Shown here piece after piece: positions 23,122-32,689 of a stretch of 64,000 bases of DNA (positions are counted from its first letter, which is position 1; each line of letters begins with the position of its first letter). Source of the stretch: Symbiodinium microadriaticum. Lineage: Eukaryota; Sar; Dinophyceae; Suessiales; Symbiodiniaceae. The notes beneath the pieces were generated by a model. That model did no database searches, was not told the DNA's origin, and saw nothing but the letters and a program-made list of their open reading frames with translations. The position numbers were made by a program, and so were the translations under genes. The stretch is taken from contig LSRX01001324.1 in the NCBI GenBank assembly GCA_001939145.1, forward strand, positions 20,311 to 84,310, given 5' to 3'.

Positions 23122-24124
23122 TCAGCGAGCGAGTGAACGCGAAAGCTGCGAGTTACGATGTTCGCTCGCCGCAAGTTGCAGCCGCAGCTCACGCAGCTCC
23201 AGCTCGTGAACCTGTGCATCTGCCAGTAGCCGTAGACCAGCCTCTTGTGCTGCCCGTTCCTGGTGCAGTGCCTCAGCAAGCTCGGCCCGAAGATGTCGCG
23301 ATGTGGCTTCTTGCTCAGATAGTCGCTGATGCGCAGCCTCTCGATCCGTCCATTCCGCATGTTCTTCTGTTGCAAGACCGGTCCTCCACGCTGTTTCATG
23401 CTGTTTACTGAATTCTAAATTTAAATACACCTAGATGGCCCGCGACAATCCCGTCCTGGCTGCCTGGTGTCGGTGTCGCGATGCCACCTCTTGGAGGTCA
23501 TCGTACTGCCGGCCCATTGCCACAAAAAGCATCTCAAGGTCTTGTAGTGCCTTTTGGACTGACTCAGTTTTTGCGCACGCACTTTGGGCAGACTTGGCTC
23601 GATCTTGTCTCAAAAGCTTCTGATGGAGCTCGCATGCTCTGGCTGCCCGGCTCCAGAAACCGTGCACGTCCTGCTCCCAAGATGAGCCAGACGTTGCATG
23701 CAGGCAGCTTGAGGGCACACCAGGTGCCAGGTTCTCATTGCGTAGATGCCTCGTTGACATAGGACCGCAGGAAGATGCCCAGGGTGCTTGTGACCCAGCG
23801 AATGCCTTTGACTCCACAAATGGTTACACGATGTACTTTCGAGCCCGCAGCCGCGGCAAACATGAGGGCATTCCCGCATGATGCGCCGAGATTCTTCACC
23901 TCTGCCTACCTGTCCAGGCAGGGACCGAAACCGAGGAGACCGCAGCGAGAGCCGAGCGTGCCAGCGGCATCTGGCATGGTGTACACCAGAAAAGTTCCGT
24001 CCTGCAGTGCCAGTGCACACGACCACAGATCGCTGGTGCGCGAGACCACGGCTCCACTCTGAATGAGACTCAGCGCGGCGATTGTCTTCTCACGACGACA
24101 TGAGATAGACTTGGCATACATCAT
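23122..24124 (-). CDS. Host-type gene fragment: propeller-like strands then coiled coil
   Basis: From 24124 the minus strand reads a beta-rich segment (SGAVVSRTSDLWSCALALQD, then GTFLVYTMPD) to a TAG at 23906-23908. It continues in the same frame as VKNLGASCGNALMFAAAAGS then KVHRVTICGVKGIRWVTSTL to 23735. The alternating hydrophobic pattern with D-G-T and short turns suggests WD40-like blades, though no classical W-D pair is clear. In another frame 23650-23431 gives ACELHQKLLRQDRAK and SVQKALQDLEMLFVAMGRQY; after an in-frame stop, 23430-23122 gives a strong heptad coiled coil (SEQEATSRHLRAELAEALHQ, LELRELRLQLAASEH). Blocks are probably exons of one gene, or of its pseudogene. The TAG sits in ACAG-GTAGGCAGAG-GTG, which resembles overlapping splice signals. 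Product unknown. Confidence 0.45.
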
Positions 24125-24683
24125 CGAAGCATGTAAGGATACGCCGACGCAGAAATCCTGTCATGGTATGCCATGGTAACATCCGTTGACGTGCATCGGA
24201 AAGCCGATTGATTTGCCGACATGTTCCGATGCGCAGGGCAAGGAAACGCTTACACGAGCCATGTTGATGCATCACACGGCACATCTTCGACATGACATAT
24301 GCTTCCACGTCTATGCGGTCCGACATGCATGCAGGACTGGTTCTTGCCTGCCGTGCGGAGTTTGCAGACAAGAAAGCTGAACATCGGATCGATTCCAAGT
24401 GCCTCATTACAAGAAATCGAAACGCGGACTTTGTCCAAGCTTGCACCTGAGCTCCAACAGAAAGACCGGTAAGTTCACAGACACCAATGAAACGAAAAGA
24501 ATGTCCAGGCAACCGGGCAATCGGTAGCTGCAGCTGCAATGCGAACTGTTGTTCGCCTGAAATTCTGGCGCTGGTCCATGCATGAACAGGCTCGCAGGCC
24601 GTTGAATTGGCAGCTCTGCGGCCAGATGTGGCCGGCAAACCGGACACTATGACATGCACAGCATCATCGACGAAGGCAAGCAA
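24090..24683 (-). CDS. Unrecognised 197-codon frame upstream of the propeller-like gene
   Basis: Open for 197 codons, with a possible coding-like first part (VDDAVHVIVSGLPATSG, then QLQLPIARLPGHSFRFIGVC) and a Cys/Arg-rich last part overlapping the next frame at 24090-24124. Same strand as the propeller-like gene, so it may hold earlier exons of it. No domain recognised. Confidence 0.25.
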   Translation of the reverse strand: MLAFVDDAVHVIVSGLPATSGRRAANSTACEPVHAWTSARISGEQQFALQLQLPIARLPGHSFRFIGVCELTGLSVGAQVQAWTKSAFRFLVMRHLESIRCSAFLSANSARQARTSPACMSDRIDVEAYVMSKMCRVMHQHGSCKRFLALRIGTCRQINRLSDARQRMLPWHTMTGFLRRRILTCFDDVCQVYLMSS

Positions 24684-25472
24684 ACTCTAAGCTTGCACAG
24701 CTTAGAGATCTGCAACTCGCACGTGAGCACCTTGGAAACCGTCACGACGACAACACGTGCCCACGTCCCTTCCCGGAAGCATCCCTGTCTGAGCTGCCAG
24801 CTGCAAGCTTGCCAATATCATTCTGCAGCGTCCTTTGCATCACGCAACAAAGGATCGAGAGCTCTCGGGCGGCTTGAAAATCCTAAGTCTGAACAACGCT
24901 ATGGCGACAGCACGACTTGCACCGCAAACTGCGCACAGCGCTGAGGCGAGAGTTCGCACGGGACTGTGGTGGCAGAGCGACGAAGCTAGCAGTAGCGACA
25001 CCCACAGTGAAAGCGAAAACAGCAAAACGCGAATGCACTGCGGCCAGCTCATGATTTATGATTTCGAGACAGCGCTGACGGGTGTGAAGGGCCGCGTGCT
25101 GTCGCCTTCTCACAGATGCACAGCCTCGGAATCACCTGACGTCAGCGACGCCTGTTTGCATCAGCAGCGAACGGAAGCAGCACGAACAAAGTGGAACAGG
25201 CATGCGAACTGTTGCGATCCGGGCAACCAAGGCAAGCAAGATAGATGCGCAAGGGTCGGGGGTGTTCGGTGCACGCGCTGCAGCGTGGTTCGGGCAGCCT
25301 AGCGCAGTATGGCAGAGCACGATTGCTTGCACCCCAAGATGCACGCGGCACTGTGGCGAAAGCGCGATTTAGGCAAGGATGAAAACGTCCAAGTGCTACA
25401 TTTTGAAATGATGGCTGCATCCCATGCAGACTGGGTCCAGCATAAGGCCGTCGAGAACATGCGATTTTGGTT
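24684..25472. other. No gene recognised
   Basis: Several overlapping frames on both strands, none with motifs. The segment ends at the tandem repeat that borders the large retroelement. Confidence 0.5.
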
Positions 25473-26130
25473 AGAATTATTCAGAGTGTTGGAGAGAATG
25501 GAACAGTGTACAATGTCTAAGACATTGGGTAAGTCAGGTGGGGTAAGCCCCTACACAAGACCAAACGACCTAACATCCCCCGAATGGGAGATGAGGCGTC
25601 GGTACACCCTCCACAGCAACAAAGTTGTGTTAAAGGCCCAAACCCTCGCAACCGCGGAGGTCAGAAGGGCTGGGCGGGAGGGGAAAAATTCGAATCCGTG
25701 TTCGGGATTCGTAACACCTGAAAAATCAAGACACAAAAGGGCCCTAACCAACCTACGTTTTGTAATCAAGAATTATTCAGAGTGTTGGAGAGAATGGAAC
25801 AGTGTACAATGTCTAAGACATTGGGTAAGTCAGGTGGGGTAAGCCCCTACACAAGACCAAACGACCTTCGGCGTCGGCACACCCTCCACAGCAACAAAGT
25901 TGTGTTAGAGGCCCAAACCCTCGCAACCGCGGAGGTCAGAAGGGCTGGGCGGGAGGGGAAAAATTCGAATCCCTGTTCGGGATTCGTAACACCTGAAGAA
26001 TTCAAGACACAAAAGGGCCCTAGCCAACCTACGTTTTGTAATCAAGAATTATTCAGAGTGTTGGAGAGAATGGAACAGTGTACAATCAATGTCTAAGGCA
26101 TTGGGTAAGTCAGTTGGAGTAAGAATACAA
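25473..26130 (-). repeat. Tandem terminal repeats at the element's 3' end
   Basis: AGAATTATTCAGAGTGTTGG begins three units at 25473, 25769 and 26045 (296 and 276 bp apart; the second unit lacks about 20 bp present in the first). Inside each full unit, on the plus strand, are AAAAATTCGAATCC, GGGATTCGTAACACCTGAA, AAGACACAAAAGGGCCCTA and ACCTACGTTTTGTAATCAAG. The same chain recurs at the 5' end of the element (about 34115-34228). CGAATCCC and GGGATTCG form an inverted repeat. Confidence 0.9.
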
Positions 26131-26210
26131 TCACCTGAAGTGCAGAGCACTACTCGGGCACGGAACGAGGTTCCGAAGACAGCAACCCCACAGTTCCCAC
26201 ACCCACTGTT

Positions 26211-27950
26211 TCATGCTGTCAAGAGATCGCTGCGGATCTGGGATCTGTACGCGGCCTTTGGAAAACTAAAGCTCTGCAGGAACCACGGTTGGGAGCGCGA
26301 CCAGCAGTCCTCGCCTTCTCTAAAAAGGCCGTCGCTGGGATTGGAGTCTGAGTCCACCCATTCAAACCAGCGTCTGTTAGCCAGCCTGCCACGGAGCACA
26401 CTCGACATGTGGGCAATCTCGAAGACATCCTCCTCAGAAGACGAGGCCTTAACAGCAGCCGCCACTGCCACCTGGTTGTCTATGAACCACAGTGTATCCT
26501 GACCCCTAAAGAGGTCCGGGTACAGAAGCGGAAGAACCAACAAGCAAAGCGCCTCGCCAGGAAAGATCTGCTGTTTTCGCGGGGTCCACTCCTGCAAAAC
26601 AGCCTGGGGCACGGAGCAGTTGCCACCATGTGGTCGCAGAGGCGGCGGTGCAAAAATTACCCAGCCAAGTCTTAACTGATTCTGCTCGAAGGAGGCATCA
26701 GAGTAGATGAGCGTGCAGGGTGAGTGGCTTGCCCAGAAATTAATATCCCGAGGAGGCGCTTGGCAGGCCAAGGCCCGCAAGGCTGGAAGCACCAGCAAGT
26801 CCCTTTCGCCAAGGGAAGGATCATCGCCATACTGGCATCTGTGAAGCAGCGGGCCCGCAAACTTGGCAGCAGAGCCTGTGCAGCAAGCGAAGAGCCACTG
26901 AATGTCACCTCTCAGCTTGCCAGCGTCGTCACGGGCCAACTGTCGCATGGCCAAGGCCCGGTCAATCTTGTCGCGGACCTTGTAAATGGAAGATGCTTTG
27001 GGTTGCACTCGAACGATGCCATGGCTGTGAGCCAAGCCAACGTGAACGGATGCGCCCAAATAGCAACGATCGGCAGCGGCCCAAAAACGTTTCTGAGCTT
27101 GGGGCGGGCTGCCCATTAATCCGAAAACCAAGTGTAAGCCTGACTGGGAAACATCGGTATCTTGAATGAACTCAAGAGACAACTCATCATCAAAGTAAGC
27201 AGCAGCTGCAGAAGAAACCATGCGGCGGCACGCAGCGATGCCCAAAATGGGCATCCGGTTGAAAGCCACAACAGCAGCCTCCAGGCCGTAGGCTAAGCCC
27301 CACAAGATGGTAAACTTCCAGCCTTCTTTCGGCACCCAGATGGCCACGACACTATAGCGGAGGTGCTGCTCATCAACTGGGTGGCCCCTATAAGCATCCG
27401 GTAATCGTCAGTGCCAAGTCTCAAGCAGAGCCAATCGCAGGCCAGCGGGCATGTATCCTGGCAGGGGGAGAACACGGCCTGGAAAACATCTCTAGCACAG
27501 CTGGCAAACATTGACTTTCTGTATGTTCGCTGCTTGCCATCCGGCTGAGTGATGACCAAGAGCCGGCGCCATGGCCCACACCAAATCTCATGCCCACCTC
27601 CCCAATGGACATGAGAGGACTGCAAAAGCCTTTCTGGATCTCATCTTCTGTGACTTGGAGAATAACATCAGAGTCCCTGCAGCACGACCTTCACGCTGGA
27701 GCCAGTCGTCGGGTCCTTCGTCGTCGAGGGGTTCAGCTAGGGTCCTAAAGACACCCGAAGCAGGAACCGAGCCTACAATAGGGAAACCCAGTATGAAAGA
27801 TTGTGCTTGCTCCAAGTCCGGCCATTTCAACAAGGCAGTCAGGATGGCAATAAAAGCAGCATTTTTAGTCCCGGCCACCTTAGTAGCAGCAACACAGCAC
27901 TGTTTGGCCAATGCATCCTGAAGAGGCGCGACGGCACGGGCAAGGGTCTT
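26211..27950 (-). pseudogene. Reverse transcriptase-RNase H of the YR element
   Basis: The frame from 27950 contains FILGFPIVGSVPASGVFR. After a frame change 27625-27400 gives FASCARDVFQAVF and CLRLGTDD. A one-base frameshift near 27400 then leads into DAYRGHPVDEQH, VAIWVPKEGWKF and the catalytic AAAAYFDDE (YFDD codons 27186-27197). RNase H follows in the same 378-codon frame: IYSDASF (about 26700), a conserved E in FPGEALCLLVLP, FIDNQVAV and VDSDSNPSDGLFR, which supply the acidic residues expected of this nuclease. The domain would copy the element RNA and remove the RNA strand. It is the best preserved part of the element; with the frameshift near 27400 corrected in thought only, the RT core appears complete, but as it stands it cannot be made. 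Confidence 0.9.
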
Positions 27951-28499
27951 AAGGATGTTGCGTTGCTTTTGTGCAAGTACAGGCAGGTCTGCGCCCCAAA
28001 CCCGTATGGATTCAGCAAGAAAAGCAACATCATCCTCAGGCCACGATTGCGCGGCAAATGACGACTGCAATTCCATGGCCTGGGCCATGTGGCCCTCCTT
28101 GCCCTTGCCCAGCCCCGGCTTCAGGAGGTGATCCAAGCCCTTACTGGTATCCGAAGCATATCTTTGCCCTGAGTTGCCTGCAAAAATCTGCGCACGGTCG
28201 CGTGCCCGAAGTGGCACAGGAGGCAACACCTCCCAAGGCTTACCTCGGCCTCGTTGAAAAGCGAAGAACGCCTGAGGCAGCCAAAGATTGCACTGAGTGA
28301 GATTACGGGAGACTTTCGTCCAAACCGACTCCGGAATGTACACGCGATCAAACTGTAAGCGCAACGGAAAGGTCTCAAGAAAACCCGGCTCCCACAAGCT
28401 GCGCTGCACTTTGCTGGCAAGTTGGTCGCTGGGGCAAAACCGAGAAACTACAGGCTTGGCCTCGCAAACTGCAATCAGCATGCACATGAGGCACATGAC

Positions 28500-29790
28500 G
28501 CAAGGCAAATGAAAGCCATTGCCGATCAAGGAGTTGCGAACCTGAGCGCGTCGGGGCTCGGTATCGCTGACACTGGCAGCGGCGGAAACAGGAAGTCCCA
28601 TCATCATAGACCGCTCAGCAGGTGATGGCACTCGCCAGTCATCATTTCTCCAAACAAGACTGTGTTCCTCATACGCAGGTGCAGGGAATCGACGCGCATG
28701 AGACATGAAGCGATCAATTGCAGCCGGTGAGGTGCCCTGAACATGGTCACACGGGTGGAAGAACTCACGACTGAAGACGAAGAAAGGCCTGGCCCGATTC
28801 CTAAGAACATCCTTAGGATTCCAAAGGGATTGAAACCCTGTTCAAAGAAAACCCTTTGCGGCACCGGCTTGGATCCAGTATACTGCAGCTTCTCTGCGAA
28901 CGGCCCCTTGCAGCCGACGAACACGGAGATGACGATGGACGGCCTGAACCAACCATCGCATGCGGTCCTGATCAGGACCTCGTCGCAGAACTGCTGCTGT
29001 ACAGACAGATCGGCGTCCGAGCGATAGCCTCGGAACACCCAGTGGAACAGGACCTCATTCCCATTGAAGACCTTGACGTCCACATAGGTGGCCGACGTAT
29101 CGAACATGACCGGCCAAGTGAACGGCTGAAAGGCCGGGTGCGATAGCGCCCGACTCGCGTGGGAGTCCCATTGAGCACATGGGCCTCCCGTCGTCGAGGT
29201 CATCGAGAAGAGCAAGACCGCTTTGATGCCGTCCAAGGTATAGTTCGCGAACAGCGAACAGTGGTAGCCCGAAGGAGCCCAGGACCACTGGTCCGGGGGA
29301 ACATGTTCCGGTGAGAGGGTGAGAGGCCCCCTTTGCGGTCGGAAACCCAGAAGGCCCTTTTTGCTAGAGGATGCAGCATCCATCCAGATAGGAGGCACAG
29401 CCATTGCGTAGCGTGCCAAGACCTGAGGCGGAGATGATGCAACGTTTTCCAGGAACGCATGCTGGCTGAAGAGATCTATCATCATCGAGGCCGGTGCGCT
29501 TGCGGTTCAATATGATGCCACGAATCTTGCGCTTAGAGGAGCTCCACAGAAACCTGAGCCACTTCGTCGACATGAGCCAGACTAGGCATCATCGAGCTGG
29601 CGCACTGCCTGGCTACCGGGTCCTTCTCAGCTGCCAAAGCGTAAAACTGGAACCCAAACTGGAATCCCAATGCCAATAAAGCAATGCACAGGCCGCTGAT
29701 CCCAGCCCACAAATCGAGAACCAACCACATGCCCTTGAGCGGACGACTCCAGGGTACCTGCAACAGTTCACCGCTGCCCCGCCATGTGAC
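28500..29790 (-). pseudogene. C5-cytosine DNA methyltransferase domain lacking motif IV
   Basis: On the minus strand: motif I VLDLWAGISG (about 29721-29692, the AdoMet-binding loop), then YALAAEKDPVARQCA (motif II region), MPSLAHVDEVAQV and RGIILNRKRTGLDDDRSLQ. After another frame change come motif VI FLENVASS (ENV at 29449-29441) and a long variable region ending LQYTGSKPVPQ. The C-terminal part, in the frame from 28706, has VPSPAERSMMMGLP (motif IX-like) and QVRNSLIGNGFHLP (motif X, 28523-28503). In this family a strand like RGII is followed within a few residues by the catalytic Pro-Cys of motif IV. Here the text passes directly to LNRKRTGLDDD at about 29513, so the Pro-Cys segment appears deleted. 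Two or more frameshifts also break it. Retroelement methyltransferases of this type methylate CG sites in other copies. Confidence 0.85.
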
Positions 29791-29929
29791 AGGACGAGCG
29801 GCCAGAAGCTGTGTTGCAAGAGACTGAAGTCCTGAAGATGAGCAGTCACAAGCCTCGCCTGAGAGGAAGGCCCGACATCCCCTCGGCACTGGACGAGTCT
29901 AGGCGCGGGACTACCAAGTGGGAAACCCA

Positions 29930-30571
29930 ACGAGTTGTCACGACTGGCAGCACTGCAGGCCAGCCAAAGGCCCCCACCGCTGTCTTGTGCCAAAGATACA
30001 AGAGTAGGCTCATTCTCTCGGTCTCTGTGAACCTCAGTTGGACATCGGCTGAAATGGCCAATGCAAACCACTCGGCTTCAGGAGCCAGGGCTGACAGGAA
30101 CGCGTTCAAGTAGCACACCGGCTTCGGGACTTTATTGCACCAAGACGTGAGTCCCCATACAGAGCGATCACGGAAAAGGCCAACACAAAAGTAGTCCGCG
30201 AAACGAGCATGTCCAAGCGTGCCGCCATGGCGGTTCATGACTGGCAGCTGAAACGTTGCTTGCAAAATCTGAATGCATGTTTCTTCAGAAAAATCGCACC
30301 GGTCAAGAGCTGAGGATGCCAAATCCTCAGCATGAAGCGGGCTGTCTGACGCAGTGGAAAACAAGTGATTGCCATCCTCCGAGCTGTCCTGCGCTTGCAC
30401 AGCAGAGGAAACCCTCGGGGGAGCATCAAGGCTCGGGGCATGGACCATACGAGCAGCAGGTGCCGGCAGCTTGTCAATGGCATCTGACGAGTCGTTGGAA
30501 AAAGCACAGACCTCAGCTTCCACAGCCAAGGAACGTTGGCGGGCCGGCAACCCCGATGCTGAAGCAGCCAC
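29930..30571 (-). pseudogene. HxD oxygenase-like segment of the YR element
   Basis: The 30571-frame runs through FADYFCVGLFRDRSVWGL, NKVPKPVCYLNAFLSALA and EWFALAISADVQ. Near 30045 it shifts frame into TEVHRDRENEPTLVSLAQ and SGGGLWLA. The H-R-D followed about 20 residues later by a G-G-x-L-W strand resembles the metal-binding half of 2-oxoglutarate/Fe(II)-dependent oxygenase-like barrels, and such segments recur next to methyltransferase or RT regions in dinoflagellate retroelement polyproteins as I know them. The second metal-binding histidine and the R/K that binds oxoglutarate were not located, so the assignment is tentative. It lies between the zinc-finger and methyltransferase parts. Confidence 0.4.
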
Positions 30572-30614
30572 AGGCCCCGAAGTTGATAGTCAGGCTTGCT
30601 CCAGGTGATTCAAA

Positions 30615-31562
30615 CTAGTTCAAACGATTGTGATCCTTGGACCCACAGCCCTTGACATCGCACACAGGTACCAGATGGCACTTGCGGTCTCGGCATCCCC
30701 TGTGGTCATGAAAAGCTTTGCAGATCTTGAGGCCTCCTTTGAGCATCGTGACAGTCTGGAGCCTCGTACCTTTGGGTGGAGGCGGTGGTGTCACCGAATC
30801 AACCTCGGGGTTGGGGGCCCTCCACTGCCTCCACTCCACCTCCTTGAGCGCCTGACCAGCCAAAGCCCCGTGTCTGATCTTGGAGGCCATCTTGCCACGG
30901 GTGAGCATGTCGTTGTGGTGCAGCCATGTAACAGAGCCCTGCCCATACTGCGTAGCATCTCTGAGACAGGAGTCTGCGTAATCCCGGCCCTCGGAAAGCG
31001 AGAAGAAACGAGCCTCACGTCCATCAGGGCCCTTCGCAACAAAATTCCCACAAAACGACCTAGCGTTGATGAGGATACGAAGGCCAAAATAATAACTGAC
31101 AACATCTCGCACAGGAGTCTCAGGATCCCTCGCAGAAGACAGACTAAGAGCACCCCGCGATGTGTCCTGCAACTTGACCGTCTCGCTGACCGACGGCGAG
31201 CTCTGGGCCAGCAAACTCTTAACGCGATTCACCTCAATCACTGACAATGTACGCTTGGAGAACTCATGCCAGATCCTGCCACGCAAACTGTCAGCCAGTT
31301 CCAAGTGTGCATCCAATGTCAGACCGTAGGTTGCATCCCAATCCCTCTGAAGCTGCCCTAGACGGCTATCCGGGATAGGCAGCTCCAACTCCTCTGAAGT
31401 GCTAAGGTTCACCTGCTTGGTGAAAGCCAAACAAAGCCTCCAGACCCGCCCTGTAAGCGCTCTTGAAGCGAGCCAGGATAAGCCTCGATTCCTTAAGCTC
31501 AGGAACAGCAGCCACGCACCAAAGAAACCAAACCCGCCTAGAGCAAAAGGGCTCGGCAGCAT
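30615..31562 (-). CDS. CCCH zinc-finger protein of the YR element (315 codons)
   Basis: Intact frame from an ATG at 31562 to 30615. The first 25 residues are hydrophobic and may be frame extension rather than real protein. The centre is an acidic/basic helical region (LEDLR-type residues 75-150), and the C-terminus has the zinc motif KICKAFHDHRGCRDRKCHL followed by more Cys/His (VCDVKGCGSKDHN), with spacing C-x8-C-x4-C then H and a second Cys-x4-Cys cluster. Such C-terminal CCCH knuckles are typical of the nucleic-acid-binding, gag-like proteins of dinoflagellate retroelements. Proline-rich PPPPPPKG precedes it. It lies between the recombinase and methyltransferase and is the only element frame without an obvious break. 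Confidence 0.65.
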   Translation of the reverse strand: MLPSPFALGGFGFFGAWLLFLSLRNRGLSWLASRALTGRVWRLCLAFTKQVNLSTSEELELPIPDSRLGQLQRDWDATYGLTLDAHLELADSLRGRIWHEFSKRTLSVIEVNRVKSLLAQSSPSVSETVKLQDTSRGALSLSSARDPETPVRDVVSYYFGLRILINARSFCGNFVAKGPDGREARFFSLSEGRDYADSCLRDATQYGQGSVTWLHHNDMLTRGKMASKIRHGALAGQALKEVEWRQWRAPNPEVDSVTPPPPPKGTRLQTVTMLKGGLKICKAFHDHRGCRDRKCHLVPVCDVKGCGSKDHNRLN

Positions 31563-31746
31563 TGATTGTAACTTGGCTGGCAGAAGTGCTCACTTTGATT
31601 GCAGCTTGGCTGGCTGGCGTGCCGTACAAGCAAAGCACAGCGCATGCACAAGTAGAGAGCAACTTGCAAAATGCCCCGATGCGCTCCAGGTTGGCTGACA
31701 CAGAAGATCCACTGGTCAGCAAGCAGGACACAGCCGAATCAAATGC

Positions 31747-32121
31747 CTAGCCCCACCCCGCATCGTGACAAGGGCGACAAAAGTGATTACGGTGATTACC
31801 GGCCCGTTTGCAGCGCCTATGGTACGCCGGGTTTCCACACCTAAATCTGGCACTTAACACGTTCAGTAGGAACCGGGGATGGCGATGTAGGCGGGAATGA
31901 TGTCCGCGGAGCACCTTGGTCAGCACGTCCGGAAGTCGATGAGGAGCTTTGCGAAGCAAGCAAGCAACGATCTGGCCAGGTGCATTCCAGGAGTGAGGTG
32001 CATTGTCGGCCCTCGCTTGGAGTTCTTCACGGGCCACTTGAATCAGCTGTTGCAAACCGACCGTACTCATAGCCTCAGCCCACCGCCGGAGCTGGTCAGT
32101 TGTCATAGCATCCGGATCCAT
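31747..32121 (-). CDS. Small Cys/His-rich frame between recombinase and CCCH protein
   Basis: 124 codons from an ATG at 32121. It starts MDPDAMTTDQLRRWAEAM and continues with a helical region, LLRKAPHRLPDVLTKVLRGH, then a Cys/His cluster CGNPAYHRRC-KRAGNHRNHFC-RPCHDAG at the end. Four Cys and several His could bind zinc. Unknown role; from position it could be the N-terminal part of the element's gag-like product or a separate insertion. Confidence 0.4.
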   Translation of the reverse strand: MDPDAMTTDQLRRWAEAMSTVGLQQLIQVAREELQARADNAPHSWNAPGQIVACLLRKAPHRLPDVLTKVLRGHHSRLHRHPRFLLNVLSARFRCGNPAYHRRCKRAGNHRNHFCRPCHDAGWG

Positions 32122-32689
32122 GGCGCCACACCTGAATGGAGACATCCTCGCCCCTAGCTCAGAAGCATAAAACTGAACAACACGAATTGTGCAGCTCGTG
32201 TACACTCAGGAGCATGCCGAGGTCACAGCACGAGGAACATGGTGCATGCAGACATGGCACACAATTTTCACTCGAGCTGGGTGCGAATGTGCTTAGCTTG
32301 CGGCCCAGGCATACGGTCAAGGCACTTGGAACACCAAAGAGCGGCAGACAGCTTGTCGATGCCTGAGCCTTTGGAGGCAAGATCCTGAGGGAAAGCGCTG
32401 TCCCGGGCGTCCCCCGGCGTCACACTCTCTAACAATATGGCGCTTGGAGCCCTGCAAGATCCAGTCCACAGCTGTGGAATCATCAGCAATCCCGCTGCTA
32501 GCCGCAGACCGAGGAGTCATCCGAAGAAGAGTCGCCTTCGTCGAGGAGCACTGAGAGCGAGGGCTCCTGCACAGCAACAGCGGAACTGGAGGCCACAGCT
32601 GCGATCGGGTGCCAAAGCAGGCACCCCGGCTTGAGTAGGTTCTGGCCTTCAGCGCGTGGCCATGAGCCGGTCTTGAATTTAAGATTGCA

